A stretch of DNA of 64,000 nucleotides from Anagrus nilaparvatae (taxonomy: Eukaryota; Arthropoda; Insecta; Hymenoptera; Mymaridae): assembly GCA_022575985.1 (NCBI GenBank), contig JAKSXM010000132.1, forward strand, positions 1,984,001-2,048,000. The letters run 5' to 3'. Of the stretch, positions 34,501 through 49,600 are shown piece after piece (the stretch's first letter is position 1; each line of letters begins with the position of its first letter). The position numbers and the translations under genes were made by a program. The notes below the pieces were generated by a model, which saw only the letters and a program-made list of their open reading frames with translations, ran no database searches and was not told the DNA's origin.

Positions 34501-37500
34501 AGAATTTTAATATTAATTGTATTGGGTCTTTTCTTTTTCCTCCACTTCCTGTATTTATTTTCATTTTGAATACTTCTTGTTCTTGATTTAATTGAGTTTT
34601 TTTTGTTTTTAATTATATTCTTTTGGAATTTAATATATGTTTAACATTGCTCAAGAAACTAAGTACTACAAAATTTGAAAAAAAAAAATTAATTTCAAAG
34701 TAATTTTCTAACACATCCTATGTTTCAGTTTTGAACGTCTGTAAAGCTGAATTAAATATAGATAGCAAAGATATTTTTGGTCTAATTATGAGAAAAATAC
34801 ATCAATATTGCTATAACTAAAAAAGTTCATAATATAGACAACCCCTTTTTTTCTTATTTGAATAAAAGAAATTAAAACAAACAACAGCAAGTATATTAAA
34901 TTTTGAACTGAAATTATTGTTTATTTTATTTTTATATAAATTCTTTATTTTGAAATCACTAAATTAATTTTTAAAAATATTTCGTCCCTTATGTTTTTTT
35001 GAATATATGTTTGAAAAAAGTTTCTGGTCAGATAAAGTAAAATCTGCTTCGATGGATGTTGTGATATTAAACATGGGGACATAGGATACTTCCATAAAAA
35101 ACAAAATATTTACCCTTTACAAAGAATAACCTCATATTTACATGAATGAGAACATCACGTTTCCTGTCAAAAATGTCAAAAAAAAGTAACCCTTAAATAA
35201 TTTCAATATAGCCAGAAAGTTTGAATATCCTTTTTTTAAATAAGTAAAAAAGAAAAAAAGTCATAAAAAAAAAGTAAATTCAAAAGTAAGTAAAAGATGA
35301 AATGACTTGATACTTTTCTTACTTTATACATACATATATATAAATTTTCAACTCAAACGTCATATATACTGTCAAAAAATATCCAAAAGAGTAACATACT
35401 ACTACTACTACAACTCCAACTTCTCCATAACAAAGTTAAGAATAGCGCAAGCAAAAAAGACTTTCTTATAATCTCCTCACGAAATTGAATTTCTTAAAGC
35501 TTAACACCCCCGTAATAATTGGAACTGCTAACTTGAATAGTTCAACATTTCTTTCTCCCTCTTTCTAAACCTATTCTTGATTACCCGTTTTACTGATGGA
35601 TTTTTATAAACTTGTACACATAAAAAAAAATTTTCATATTTCCGGTTCTTTTTAGAAAAAAAATTTTATACTTTTTTTTTGTCACGTTTTATTATTTTCT
35701 TTTTTTTTCGTATACTAAAAAACTCTCTTTTCTATCTTTATGTTCTCTTTTTTTGCCTCTTATGACCTTTTTAATAAAAAAAAGTTTGTGCGTTCTTTTC
35801 GATTGGATATATATTTTTTTTATAGCCATTTTTAGTTCGTTTGATCCGTTCAAGTTAAACGTTTCTGTATATAATAATAAAGTCTTTGGATACATAAAAG
35901 TAAAATTTCCTTTTTTTGACTACTACAGTCGATAATGAAAAATTTTCTAAAGTTTTATTTATGTATTTTTCGTGTGGAAAATAAATTCGGTTGTAGTCTG
36001 CTATTTATAAATAAATATTAATATTTATTAAACTCCTTATAGCTAGGCAACCCAATATTCAGATGATTATAGAGTGTGTAATGAAAATTAAAAAATAATG
36101 CCTATTAAATTCTTTTAAGTACTTTTTCATTATATAAAATTACTCGATAGTTTTATGAAAAAGTTTTAGTAATAAAATAAAAAATAACTTGAGTTTTAAA
36201 AGATAAAAAATTAAAGTAGATTATTTTATTACTAAAATAGAGGAAATTATTAATTTAGAGAAATTAATGTACTTTTAAAATATTCATCATTTAAAAATTA
36301 CACGACTAACTGACATCTGACAGTTTTGGATTGTTTGGCCTCATTATTTTGCATAAAATATGGCATAAAATGCATTTCTTTCATATAATTTTACTTTTCT
36401 TGGAAATTTTTAGTTTTACTAATATCGTTTTTTTAATTTAACAAGTTTTTCTTTCAAAATGTTTTTTCTAATTTCAACTGATAAAATAAAGTCTATGCCA
36501 ATAAATAATTCTTATTTATTAATAAATTGGTCCTTTTATTTGTATAGTTTTGTTATAGAATCAACCTGCTAAAGGTTCCTAGGGTAGATTCTATTTTTAA
36601 TGGTATACAGTAGACTCCCGAAATGTTGTCCATCATTTCAACTCAGATTCTTGCAAAAAAAAGGTTAGTAAGAAAATATCTGATCAAATCTGATTTCATC
36701 GGGCCGTAATCCAGATCTGATCAGATCTAATATTTTTTTCCCAAGCTGTTGAATGGTAATCGTCAGAATTTCATGGAGTTTTTTATTTTAAAGAAATACC
36801 AATTTTTTGGAAGCTTAATTTAATTTAATAATCTCAGTTTTCTAAATAAAAAATTTATTTTCTAATTTAGCTGAATTGAGAACATTATTTAAGATTAAAT
36901 TATTTATTATGCTTGAAAATTAGCTCATTTGGTATATTTTAAAAAGATTAGAGGGTAAGAGAGACCATTAAGCATGTGTAGGTCTGGATATCTAAAAAAA
37001 GGAGCATTCACATAGAAAAAACTGTGGAAAAAACTAAAATAACTTGATAACTTTTTTCTACGTATGTACTAATAAGACTTTATTGATCTGTAAATTCTTA
37101 ACTGAAAGTGGTTAAACAGAGCTTTCTTTCTTAAAAACTTTCTTGTTAAAATAGTAGTAAATTCAAAAGTGTTACTGCTATTAATAGAACTGTCTTGAGC
37201 CATTTTGAGACAAGCTTTATAATCCGTAGACCCAATTGTCATTTTAGATTTAATCAGCATTTGTTGCTTGAAGAGATAAAAAATATCTAAGCATTCTAGA
37301 CACGCACACAGACAGGGCTACATAATACACGTGTTTAAAAAATAAGATAAAAGTGAGACAGAGTGACTAAGAGTTTTATAAGGTGTAAAAAAGTCTAATT
37401 TAGGGATCAGTTTAATGTAACAGAATTTTAAAAGATTTCTAATGTTAGTTGCCAGAGTTCCATTGGTTCAACTTTTGTTTCATGCAATTTTCCCTAGATA

Positions 37501-39261
37501 TTTAGTAAAAATTTGCTGTAAAATATTGACCCCGTATAATTTTGTTACATTATTGAATCTATAAATCAGAATTTCTTTGTAAAAGTGGCCTAAAAGCAAA
37601 GTAAAAATCTTAGATTTAAATAACTTAAAACCGGGTTTCCCATGGGAGCAACTGTAAAAGCCAGAAAATTGAAAAAAACTATTGGGATTCAAGGATTTTC
37701 TTTTCTGAGTATTTTTGTCTTATATTCAATTTCTGACTAAATCTTTAGATTATCTATTATCTATTATTTTCTATTATCCTCGGAAAATGTTACTACTGCC
37801 TGTTTTAACGCTAAACAAATAAAAAAAAAAATAGTTTTTTCCATGCTGGGCGTAAAAAAAAACCTTGTTTGTAAAACTTTTCATGGAATTTTCTGCACTC
37901 GATGTACGTCTAGGTAGGCAAGAAAGTCTGAACATATCAGAGTACTGGTGCTAATGCTCACACTAGCGCTAGAATTTTACGCCCTTGATACGTAATATAC
38001 TATATTTGAGAAATTCTCATTAGATAAAAGCTAATTTTTTGATTTTCAGAATTTGCTTAAGGTTTTTTCAAAAATTTGATAACTAATTCTGCAAGAAATT
38101 TTAGTTCAGAAAATGTGTTATTTTCAGGTTAGGTAACTCAAAATTGAAAAACTCGCACAATGATTGAAAATTTTTTAAAATCGAAAAACCATAGCCCTTT
38201 CGAAACCATTAAACCTAGGCTCACTAATAATCCTAATTTTTAGAATTTTAGATACAAATATCCCTCAATTAAGTCTTTCAAACTGGTTCCTCTCTGATCG
38301 GAAGTCAATTATTGAATATCTCTTAGCCAATATTTTTACATACTGATTCCAGTCAAATCAGTTTTTTTTTAAAACCCAGACCTTGCTTACAGGTCGGTTT
38401 CACAAAGAATTGCTTTAAATAATTGCAAAATTTAAGACAAAAGCATTTTTGGACTCCATATTTTTGATATTTTAGTTTAGGTATATTAAAATAAAAAATA
38501 AAATTTTTTATTAATTTTGTAAATTCTTTATTCTAAAAAATGTATATTATAAATTCAACAAATGTTTTCCTTAAGTTTATAATTTTTCTAATATTATTTG
38601 CATACAAACTATGCAAATAAATTAAAAACTATGAGAGAGCAATTTTCATGTACTTACTGTTATAAAATATGTTCAATTTTATTAATTGTACAATATATCT
38701 TATATTTCTAGCTTATTATTTTACAAAACTGATTTTTCTAATTCGCCATTTAAAAATTGATTTGTTAAATTAGAAATAAATGGCACTCTAATTTTTTTCG
38801 AGTCAAATTTCAAAAAATTAGCCAGTCTAATAGGAGTGAATTTTTATTAAATCTAGAATGAAATTTTACTATCAACAAAGTGAAAATATTTTTTTTTAGT
38901 AAATAATCTTTCCAAAAGTTTTACCTCCATTTTACTTTAAAAAATTTTTTTACTCTGTTTCGAATGAAATTTCATTCTCAAAAGATAATATACGTAAAAG
39001 TGAATGTTAATTTTACAAGAACAGCTGGTTTTTTGAATTTTTACTAAAAAAAGTTAAGAGTCAGAGTTAAAAAAAAAATTTATTTTTGAGATGTAATTTA
39101 AAAATTTTTTATCTAAATTTACCTTGTTAAAAAATATTTTCTTAAAGAGTTTGAAAACCATAATTTACTAATCAATATTTAAACAGTAAACTTTTAAAAA
39201 ACTCACAAAAATTTTAAATAATTTCATAAAAGGTAATTTGCTTTACGTTCTTTTAAAGAAC
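34500..39261. other. No gene recognised
   Basis: It is AT-rich. CAGATCTGATCAGATCT near 36710 recurs at 58640 as part of a dispersed repeat (TCTGATTTCATC, then GGCC(A/G)TAATCCAGATCTG). Minus-strand frames of 63 and 70 codons at 37069 and 37480 have no recognisable content. Confidence 0.4.
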
Positions 39262-39495
39262 AAATCCATTAACACCTAATCGACCATTCTTGGACAGATG
39301 AATATTTCGGAATTAACTGGGCCTCCGTTACGAGATGATACTTTATTTCCTAGGGATTGCAGGTAAAAACTGATTTTAGATATAGAAAGAACAACCTAAA
39401 TTACATACTTAGTGAAATTTTATGCCTAAAATATTCATTGTTCTACACCAAAATTCATCTATCCAAGAATGATCGATTAGGCGCTATTGGGTTAA
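39262..39495. mobile_element. Small fold-back (MITE-like) element, 'cctaatcgaccattcttgga'
   Basis: CACCTAATCGACCATTCTTGG at the left is inverted as CCAAGAATGATCGATTAGGC at the right. A truncated relative (TTAGCGATTAATCGACCATT) lies at 16738-16910, next to the CACTA insertion in RhoGAP A intron 2. Confidence 0.6.
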
Positions 39496-40419
39496 ACTAA
39501 CTTTAAATCTACAGCTCTTTTTTAAAAACTGTTTTACAGTTAAAAATTAACCTTTCCTTCTAATTAATCTATACATCACGCTATACACTTACTTGCTAAA
39601 ATTTATAAATAAGTACATAAAAAGTTAATTTTTAAAATTATAAAATTAAAAAAATAAATTAAATTATAAAAAAGTAATAAAAAAATCTCAAAAATTTATT
39701 TGCACTCGAAAATGCAACTGAAAAAATATTAATCTCGAGTTCTCTTATTTCTTAATTAAATAATTAAATAAAAATATAATTTAATTAAAAAAATATATAT
39801 TCGTGAATGAAAAAATTAAAAAGTATTATTAATAATTAATTAAACTAAACTTTTTTTTTCTTCCATTTTTTCTTTTTAATTTAAAATTTAATTAAACAAT
39901 AAAGCAGATTAAAAGTAAAAAATGCCATTTTTATTATATAAAATTCCTTTTTTACAGATTTTATATTATTTATAGATATTTTATAAATAATTTATTTTTA
40001 AACTACTTAAATTACTTTAATTGAAAAATCTTTATACTATCTCTTAATACAAAACTGAAAGCTTAAATTGAGTTTTTTAAATTATTTAAAAACTTTTTCT
40101 TTTATTTTATTTTATTTTACACAGTAGTTCATTTCGAATATAAAATTAAATTTAAGTACAAGAAATAATTTAATTATAAATTTTTTATTACATAATTTAA
40201 TTTTCTGTACATTCGTATTAAATTTTATTGGATTAAAATTATGTTTAAAACTGCTAAATAAATTACACAAAAGAAGCAGAATTTCTGTATGTATCCTAGA
40301 TTCTAGAAATTCTGTTACTTTTTGTAACTTTTTTTTTAACTAGGAATTATTTTATTTTTTAATTATTTTTAATTATTTAATTATTTTATTTTTCTTACTG
40401 GCCGAATGTGTGCCGAATG

Positions 40420-41260
40420 TGTGCCGAATCAATCAAAAATCAGCTGACTTCTTGGGACTTGATAAATTTCTATGCTTATGGTCTTAAATTACTCGTACAC
40501 TATTCCTCTTTAATGAGTACCTGCTACTTTTTTGAAATTTTGAGTCCTCAACTCATAAATCTGCTGAGAGTGTTCAAAAACGTGGTTTTACAATTTTAGC
40601 TAAATTTGAAATTTTTTTAAAATTCAATTTTTAGCATATTTATCGGTTTCTTGGTACTAATATATACTAAAAAAGATTAATTAAGTATTCTATATATATA
40701 TTATATATATTATATATGCATATATATATATGTTATATATATTATATATATAAATTGGATATTTTTGCAACTAACTAAGGTTTTATGTGCAAAACTTTAT
40801 TTGTATAAAATGTATATATATATATATATAATATAATATATGTGTTATGTATATTTACATTATATACAACTATACAAATAAAGTTTTGCACATAAAACCT
40901 TAGTTAGTTGCAAAAATATCCAATTTATATATGTAATATATGTAACATATATATATATGCATATATAATATATATAATATATATATATAGAATACTTAAT
41001 TAATCTTTTTTAGTATATATTAGTACCAAGAAACCGATAAATATGCTAAAAATTGAATTTTAAAAAAATTTCAAATTTAGCTAAAATTGTAAAACCACGT
41101 TTTTGAACACTCTCAGCAGATTTATGAGTTGAGGACTCAAAATTTCAAAAAAGTAGCAGGTACTCATTAAAGAGGAATAGTGTACGAGTAATTTAAGACC
41201 ATAAACATAGAAATTTATCAAGTCCCAAGAAGTCAGCTGATTTTTGATTGATTCGGCACA
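40420..41260. mobile_element. 841-bp near-perfect palindromic element
   Basis: It runs from TGTGCCGAATCAATCAAAAA to its inverse. The arms match almost base for base (for example CAGCTGACTTCTTGGGACTT against AAGTCCCAAGAAGTCAGCTG) with only a short AT-dinucleotide-rich centre near 40810-40860. Left of it the motif GTGTGCCGAAT is doubled. No coding capacity; the 63-codon frame at 40408 is part of the arm. Confidence 0.7.
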
Positions 41261-41754
41261 CTGTGTGGCGGGTCGAAAACACTTTTTTCACCCGTCGACA
41301 CGATCGAAAAAAACGCGTTTTCTCTCCTGCTGAGTAAGAAAAATTGCGTTTTATCCATGGGAGAAAAAGAGAATATCTCAGATCGCAATTTACCGTGAAA
41401 TCTGAGCCAATTTTTTTTTTGCTCCCTTGGTTAAAAATTTACTATTATTTGCTTTCATTTATGGCATAAGTTTTTCAAATATTATGCGTCTTATAACTAA
41501 TGCACTTAAAAATCTAATGCCTAAAAACTATTTTTTTAAACAAGTGCTCACGCATCAAACTCATGGACATTCCTTGACTTGGTTAAAAAAATACAATTCA
41601 ATACGTAAATCGACATTTTAGTCTTGTTAAAATTGGCAGAAACAAAACCCTAGTATGGCATTTTTTAGCCAGTTTTAAAATCTTTGTTCTTAAAAACTAC
41701 TGAATACAGTGCTTTAAATATGAAAAGAATTTAGGCGTAGTTTTCAAATTAGTT

Positions 41755-41960
41755 TTATTGTCAGCGACCAGAAAGCACGTATTTCCCGGCTGCAGTGCAA
41801 TTCGAAAATACGTGTTTTCTTGCCACTGACGAAGAAAAATTATGTTTTTACCTCGGCTGTAAAAAAAGAATGTCCCAGGTCGCAGTTTGCCGTCCTCGGC
41901 TTCGCCTCGGATTGCAATTTACGTGCGTCTGGGCCATTCTTTATTTTTGTGGCCTAGGAT
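41755..41960 (+). repeat. Dispersed repeat 'tcccagatcgcagtttgcc', second full copy
   Basis: It shares TGTCAGCGACCAGAAAGCACG, TTGCCACTGACGAAGAAAAA and GTAAAAAAAGAATGTCCCAG with the copy at 32750-32955. It ends with GGGCCATTCTTTATTTTTGTGGCC, inverted to the start of its core. Confidence 0.55.
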
Positions 41961-42534
41961 GAAAATATACTATTTTTGCATTTAACTGGTACTTTTCAGT
42001 TATTGCTGAGACATGGCATTAATAAATTAAAATATCTCATATATCTCAAAATTTGTCAAAATTATAATTTTTTTAAAAACAAAATTGCCTTTTTCGAGTA
42101 TTCAAAATTCTTTTGATAAATTTAATCTAATCACTAGTTCGAAATTTTTATTAAAGTCATCATAATTTTTGTGCTTAACTACCTTTTTTTTTACTTTTTT
42201 AAAGCTAAAAAATTTTTTTATTTTTATTTGATATATTTATTGTTTTTTATTCTTAATTTTTTACAATTGTATTTTGTGGGCAGTGGCGAAAAAAGTGCAA
42301 TTTCCTGGCCAGTGCGCAGCCAAGGAAATTGAAATTTCTCGCCACTGACGCAGAAATAGCTATTTTTTAAACAAGGGACAAAATATTGGTTTTGATTTTG
42401 CATGCAGTTGTATGCACGAGCGAGCGAGTGCAGACAGCGTGCAAAAGTCAAACCCCATATTTTTTCCCGTGATATAAAACATAATTTTACATATAACGAG
42501 CAAAAAAGCCGTATCCCTATGGTAGAAAATTTGA

Positions 42535-42665
42535 TTTTTTTGCCCTAGATATGTAAAATCGTATACGGCCCTTGGTCATAAAAAAGAATACTCCAAATCG
42601 CAGTTTACCATTTACGTGCGATTTGGGCCATTCTTTATTTTTCTGACCATGGGTCGTATATACTA
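42535..42665 (+). repeat. Dispersed repeat 'tcccagatcgcagtttgcc', short palindromic copy
   Basis: GTATACGGCCCTTGGTCA and AAAAGAATACTCCAAATCGC are mirrored by GCGATTTGGGCCATTC and TGACCATGGGTCGTATATAC, so this copy is a short hairpin and shows the likely true ends of the family. Confidence 0.55.
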
Positions 42666-43349
42666 TTTGTTATTTACACATAAATTTTTATTATTTTTAT
42701 AAATCAATTAACTTAAAAATTAAAAAATTTTTGAAATTACTAAATTAAGCTTGGTCGTGTCTTTACTTTTGACGTTTCTATTTTTATTTTATAATCGTCC
42801 GCATCAGAAATACTAATTTTTCCTTAAAAAATTTAAATAAATTTGTTACACCTCATATCGACAACTTTGAATAACAAAACTGTCGTTATTCTGTGCAAGT
42901 AAAAAGACAATATTTGTATTTTTTTAGAAAAAAATATTTTTCTGATGAGGTCATTATTCCAAAAGTGAACGAAACGTCAACACCAAGCCTAATATATTCG
43001 ATGTTGTATAAATTATTACAAACGATTAGTTAACCTAATTTTTAAACAAAATAAAAATCAAATTCATTTATAACTATTAACATACGATTTTTTTTTATAC
43101 AAAATTATGAAAAAATGGCTTAATAAAAAAACCAAGAAAATGGCATCCTTAATATTTTCTATAAAACTAGCTATACATGTATAACAATTTATGATCGGAA
43201 TTTTCTTATTTTTATAAATTTCAAAGCTAGGTTCTTTTTCCACTTAAATTTACGTATAAAAAGACATTTTTTCTAGACAAATATTTGCTTATACATAAGA
43301 AAATTTCTAAAATATTTCATAATACAAAACAAAAGAAAAGTAGAGAAAA

Positions 43350-46300
43350 TTATTTTTTTTTAGTAAATATATTTTCAACTAATTCTTTAGTAATAAGTCT
43401 ATGTGGTCTAGTTGGACTTTCTGTTGTTTTTTGATAAAGTCTACTGTTAATAGAATACAATTTTTTACTAAGTTCACATCTAACATTAAACCACCAATCA
43501 CAAACAAAAACAGCTTGACTAAATTGTGTACCATTTGGACACAAAAATGTTGCTTGTCTACCATCGATATCGCAATAATGCCATGCTTGACACCTTGTTT
43601 CAACATCAGCAAAAAAGCCAGGATATTCTTGATCGTCGCAGTAAAAATTTGTGTAGGGCACACGACCGAGTATTGGATAATCCGTACCTGGACGACCTGA
43701 AAAGAGAAAAAAAGTATAAATAATATTATTGAAAAGAAAAACACTCGATATAGAATTTAATTAAATTTCGAACTTAATAAAGCACAAAGCAATGCAAACG
43801 TTATTTTACAGGAAATATACATATGCCATAATCATCAATCCATTTAACTGGATGATTTAACAATCCTTTAAAATGTATATTATACCTAATTTTAATCAAA
43901 AAATAATCAATAAAATCATTGACTTTGTATATATCAATAACGAGAGAGAGCAAATAGGAAATCAGTAATTTTCACAAACAAAGCTTCAAAATAATGTATA
44001 ACATAATACTTGTTATATAGAGAGAGAAAGAGAGAGAGAGAATATAATAATAGTTAGTAACTCAAAAGAAGATTTCTCGATTACCAAAAGCATAGTAATT
44101 CCCTGTTGAAAATTCATGTTTTCGGTCAAAGGATTTCTTGTTGTACATATTAAAACGCAAGATCATAGCTAATAAACTTAAGTTTAGTTTAAGACATTAT
44201 AAACTATCTTTCCTTTCAAAATTAACTTTTCATATCTAAAACCTAACCTCTTTTCTTCCTCCTCGACACCTTTAAAACACACAAAACTTTAATTTATAAA
44301 TTAACTTATCGACGTTATCTATCTCTTTTTAGAAAATTTACTTCCAAGAACAAGGAATTTTCCTTTCATCATAATAATAATTCGCTCCTGTACGCAACAA
44401 CAAATATTTTTTTTTCTTCACATAATACACGAATTTTCCCTCGAGAAGAAAGAGAGAGAAAGATAATAACAGAAGTTTGCTTAACTTTGAATTAGCGATC
44501 GCGTTAATTCCCATAGCTTCTGTAGAATCTTGTTGAGTCTACTGATAATTACAAGTCTCGTATAGGTAAAAGCTTAATCAGCCTTGATGTTTACTGAACG
44601 AATGCAACTTAATCTGTTTAAATACTTTTATAGTGAGGTTGGTAACGTAGATTTCTATATTAAAATTAAAAATGAAAATTTATTTGAAGATAGGTATAAA
44701 ATTTATTTACTCTGCTAGATAATATAAAGAGTTATTCAGTTACACTGAATTAAATAGGATTGCGAGTAAATTATTTCTCTCGGTTATGTTGTTGGTAATA
44801 ACTCTTTGCTGCAGTATATAGTTTTCTGTAAATATTATGCAGCGTTTTTTCAATGTTTATACACTTTGAGAAAGATTTTGGATGAAAATAAAGGTTATGT
44901 ATTTGTATGCTTGAATAAAGTCAATTTCTCAAGAGAGTAATCATCCACAGTAAATTTTACAGTGCAAATACTAGAAATCTAGTACATTTCGTTTTATATA
45001 TAGATTTAACCTATAACTGTACATATATCCCAACAACTTCAATTCTCATTCTCACCCTCTTAGTTTTCTCGTTTTATATTATATTTACAAAGATGATATA
45101 TTGATAGAGAAACTTTTTAATTTCTCTGTGTACTTGACTAAAAATACTACTCTTTATTTTCTCTCTGTTGACTTTTTGGTTAAACATATTAAGCTAAATA
45201 TTTTTTAAAAGCAAAGAGACAATGAGCGTAATTTAAGAGCTACAATTGGTATCAATTATTACTAATTTACGAGAAAAAAATTTCTAGGGGGGCACAGAGC
45301 CGCAATTTAATAAAAATCAGTTCAAACGGATTACACCTAATTGTTGATATAAATATTTTTACAGCTTAATCTTCATTTTCTCGTAAATCTCTTAAATAGC
45401 AACTAACACTGACATTTTTAAATCTTTTGTAATTTCAAAAAAAAATACGTAATTAAAAAAAAATACTAGGAAGTGGATTCGGAAACCCCTCAAAAAAATT
45501 TACTTTTGTGAAAATCGTGAAGTAACTGTTGATTAATGAGTAAGCAAATTCAATGTTCGCGGTTTATTTAACTTTAAAATTTGACGAGAAAATATCATAT
45601 ATAAAAATTAAGGTTTTGTTCATTATTAATCTCATTTAATAAAAAAGGATATAGTATATTTATAAAAATCCAACTAACTGATTTAAATTTGACATACGTT
45701 AAAGCTTATATCACGTCCAATTATAATAATATGACATATTATTATGACAAATGATGATCAATATCTTTAAAAATACATAATAAAATTTTTATTTAGAAAA
45801 AAAAATGACAGATTACCCTAAACACAATACATGTTGTCATAGATACAGAGTGTATAATCTTCCTAATAAAGTATATATAAATATGATTTATAAAAGAGAA
45901 AGTTATACCTACATTTTTGTTATGAAAGAAAGAAAAAAATTTTCTTCTATAAGCATCTATGCATCAGTTAATGTATTCTATTGTAATTCAAAGATTAATT
46001 GGAAAAAAAAAGGCAGAATCTATCTTTTGTAATGTAAAATATCGAATCGATGATTTTTCTATGAAACATGAAAGACGGAAAAAGTTTAAATAAAAATGAT
46101 ATAGGAATAAATCCATTGTTATTTAAAATGTATTGTTTTCTTCGAACGTACAAGTTACTCTTTTAACAAGCCTACCCCTTTCGAATGAACCTTAGCATTA
46201 AAACAAGATGAACAATAAAAAACAAGAAGTTGAAGAAGATATATATATAGTAGATGTTCATGTATGTATAGAAAAGCTTGTCATCATCTCTTTGTCGTCC

Positions 46301-46629
46301 GAGATAGCGTAACGAGAAGAATTTCATATTCCCATGGGCCCATAACCTGTCTAAATAAGTTTTACTATTTCGCTTCGAAATCTCTTCTAGTTTTAGATGA
46401 CAACGATGTTCTTGTTGTTTTGTTTTTGTTTAGCCTATGATACATAAGTCTTGTACATTATATTATTAGCTAACTAAATATTTATGTGTGTGTGTGTATG
46501 TGTGTGTGATATTATTATATTTGAGCAAAACAGTTACCTAAAGTTTTTGAATGTTCCATTTGGAATACTAAAATGCCATCTTGGCCTCTCTTGTATGTGT
46601 GAAGTAGTTAATATTATGAGCTTTTGTTT

Positions 46630-46690
<61 letters not shown>

Positions 46691-49600
46691 GCTGACACGG
46701 CCAAGTAACTTAAAATATGCATGGAGAAAATGTTTTTAGCTACTCTTAAATTTCACTGTGGATCACGATTTCATTAAGACTTTGATAAATCTATCAAAAT
46801 TTCTGATTTTTTTAGTTTTTAGATTGCTAAGTAAGAATTTAGTAACTGTTTTTAATATATGTCGTCCCAATTTTTTATGGGCAAAAATAAAATTTGAAAG
46901 TATCTGATTAGCAAGTAGGTCTTTAAATTGAAAAGACCTGCAGAAAACTAGTAGCAGAATCCAAATAAGCTAAAAAAAATTCAAATTCTTATGTGACATT
47001 TTGAAACCTGCAAGGCCATGCGATTTTCTATTACTAAAAATAAATTTTGATTAATTTAAAAAATTTTACCTAACAATGTACTTAAAATTATAATTTTTCA
47101 AAAGAAAAAAAGGATCAAAAAAGAAAAATTTTATCTATTATAAGTACTTAAAAATTATTAAAAGAAAAAAGTATGATAAGAAAGTTGATAATAACGATAT
47201 ATTTTTTTAATGAAGCGAAAAAATTTAATAATATTAATTACAACAAGGCAACTTGAGACAAAGTTACAGACAAGTTTATTGATTTTTTACATTGTTTATT
47301 TTTTGATTAAAGAAAGAAAGTTCATGTAATGATAGTTAGTTAAGTCTGTATTTTACTAAAGTAAAAAGTTTTATTGTTGTTTTTGTATTTTAAGGTGAAA
47401 ATCGAAGATACTAAATTTTACTTTTGTACATTTCAATGCATAAAATTTTTAGTTAAGTAGTTTTAAAGGAAAATAGTTATATTCCAATCTATGTTAAATA
47501 ACATCTAAATTTCATGCAGTATTTATACTTCTCAGTCAACTTTATCATTTGGCAACCAAAATGTGTACATTTATTATGTTATACAAAGAGCAAACAGAAG
47601 TCAGAAATAATTCTGACACGAGTAATAATGATTCTTTGTTACAAAGAAGAGATTTATCTCAAATACAATAAACCATCCAAAGTCAAATAGTAAATGTAAT
47701 TACATTAAGAGTCAGATTGATTTCTCATCATGCTCTTATAATATACTCCAGCAAACGCATTTCGTTTACAAGATAAATTAAAAGAAACACTGTAAAAAAC
47801 AACTCTGGTGATTTTACGACAAAATTGGTAAATTTACAAAAATTTAGTAAATTTTCGAAAAAATTTGCAATTTTTCGACGAAAATCGGAAATTTACTAAT
47901 ATTTGTAAATTTGCGAAAAAATAGTAAATTAACGATTTATTTTTTCGTAAATTTTCGACAAAATCGTAAATTTACAACTATGTCGTAATTTTACGATTTT
48001 TGTAGAAAAATTCCAAATTTTAATCGAAAATTTGCGAAAAACAGTTGTTAAATTACAAGCTATATTTTTTGTACCTAAAAACGCATAACAAACCATTTTA
48101 GTCATAAAATATTTTTTTTAAAGTAAAAATGTCCCATTTAAATTATAATTGACTCATCCTGTTTTTGCTTATAATAACTTGTTCTCAGATTACCCTTTTT
48201 TACGTAATTAAAAAAATTTTTATTCTTAAAATATTAATAATTATATACCTATTTACTAACAGAAATCTAGCGAAAAAAAAAAGTATTCGTGTTTTCTCAT
48301 GGTGTTAAATAAAAATACTGACTCTAATCGTTTTTAGGTACAAAAAATATGGCTTGTAATTTTACAGCGAATTTTCGATTAAAACTTGCATTTTTTCTAC
48401 AAAAATCGTAAAATTACGACGTAGTTGTAAATTTACGATTTTGTCGAAAATTTATGAAAAAATAAATCGTTAATTTACTATTTTTTCGCAAATTTACAAA
48501 TATTAGTAAATTTCCGATTTTTGTCGCAAAATTGCAAATTTTTTCGAAAATTTACTAAATTTTCGTAAATTTACCAATTTTGTCGTAAAATAACCAGAGT
48601 TGTTTTTTACAGTGAATTTTTTAAATTTCGTTAAAATGAAATAGATGAATAAATTTAACCACATTTGTGGTATTGAATAATTGTAGCAGTTAATGAACCT
48701 AAACAATAATTGCAGTTTATTTTACATTATGCTTTTATTTCGCGTAATTATGCGGTTGGTATTATTCATGCTTCTCGTTTAATCGACCTGCAATCTAAAT
48801 GATATATTCAAAAAACAAATATGTTTCTGGCAGTTTGTGTAAAACTACATGAGAAATAAAGCGATTTGATTTGTAGTCCAAAAGATTTCTCGCCAAAAAT
48901 TTTCTCAAACAACTTTGTCTTCTTGTATCTTTTACAACAGAATTTTAAATTTTAAATTAACAAAGACCATTTACAATTCAATTTACAATCTCATCTCAAA
49001 AATACGTTTTCTTCTTGACTTGCGAGTAAAATAAGTATTTGTTTTCTACAAAATAATTAAAATATGAAGAAAAAATTTCAAGAATTCAAAGCACAAAATA
49101 ATGAAATCCTTACAAAAAGGTCAAAAAATACTTCGACTGAATCGTTTTAAAAGTCTCTATTAATAATTAAAACTGCAATAAAGTAAAAAATTTAATTTCA
49201 TCCTCTTACTATTCAAAAAAATCCAATTATCTTGAAAATTTTACATTAAATGACAAAATAAATGCATAAAACAATAAAGTAAATATTAACCTACAATTAT
49301 ATAAAATCCATTTAAAATTTGTTAAGAGACAAAATTTTCCTCTATTGTATTTATAATAATAAGAATCAAAGTAAAATTTTCTTTGAAAAACGATTGAATA
49401 AGAGACTTGCTCTATTTTAACAAGTTACATCTTTTTAAATTTTAAGTAATTAAAAAGCTATTTAAATTCAAAGAATTTATTTAAGAGAAAAGTCATTATT
49501 TTTAATTTTTTTAAAATTCGTATTGTATTTTCTTTTTTTAAAAAGTAATCTTTTCCTAACTTCATAAATTTCTAAATAAAAAAGTTATCATCCATCGAAT

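Noticed and set aside
43379..43744. 121- and 99-codon frames overlapping the chitin-binding exon
   Set aside because: Shadow frames of the real last exon at 43350-43696, which has the six-cysteine domain and matched splice phase.
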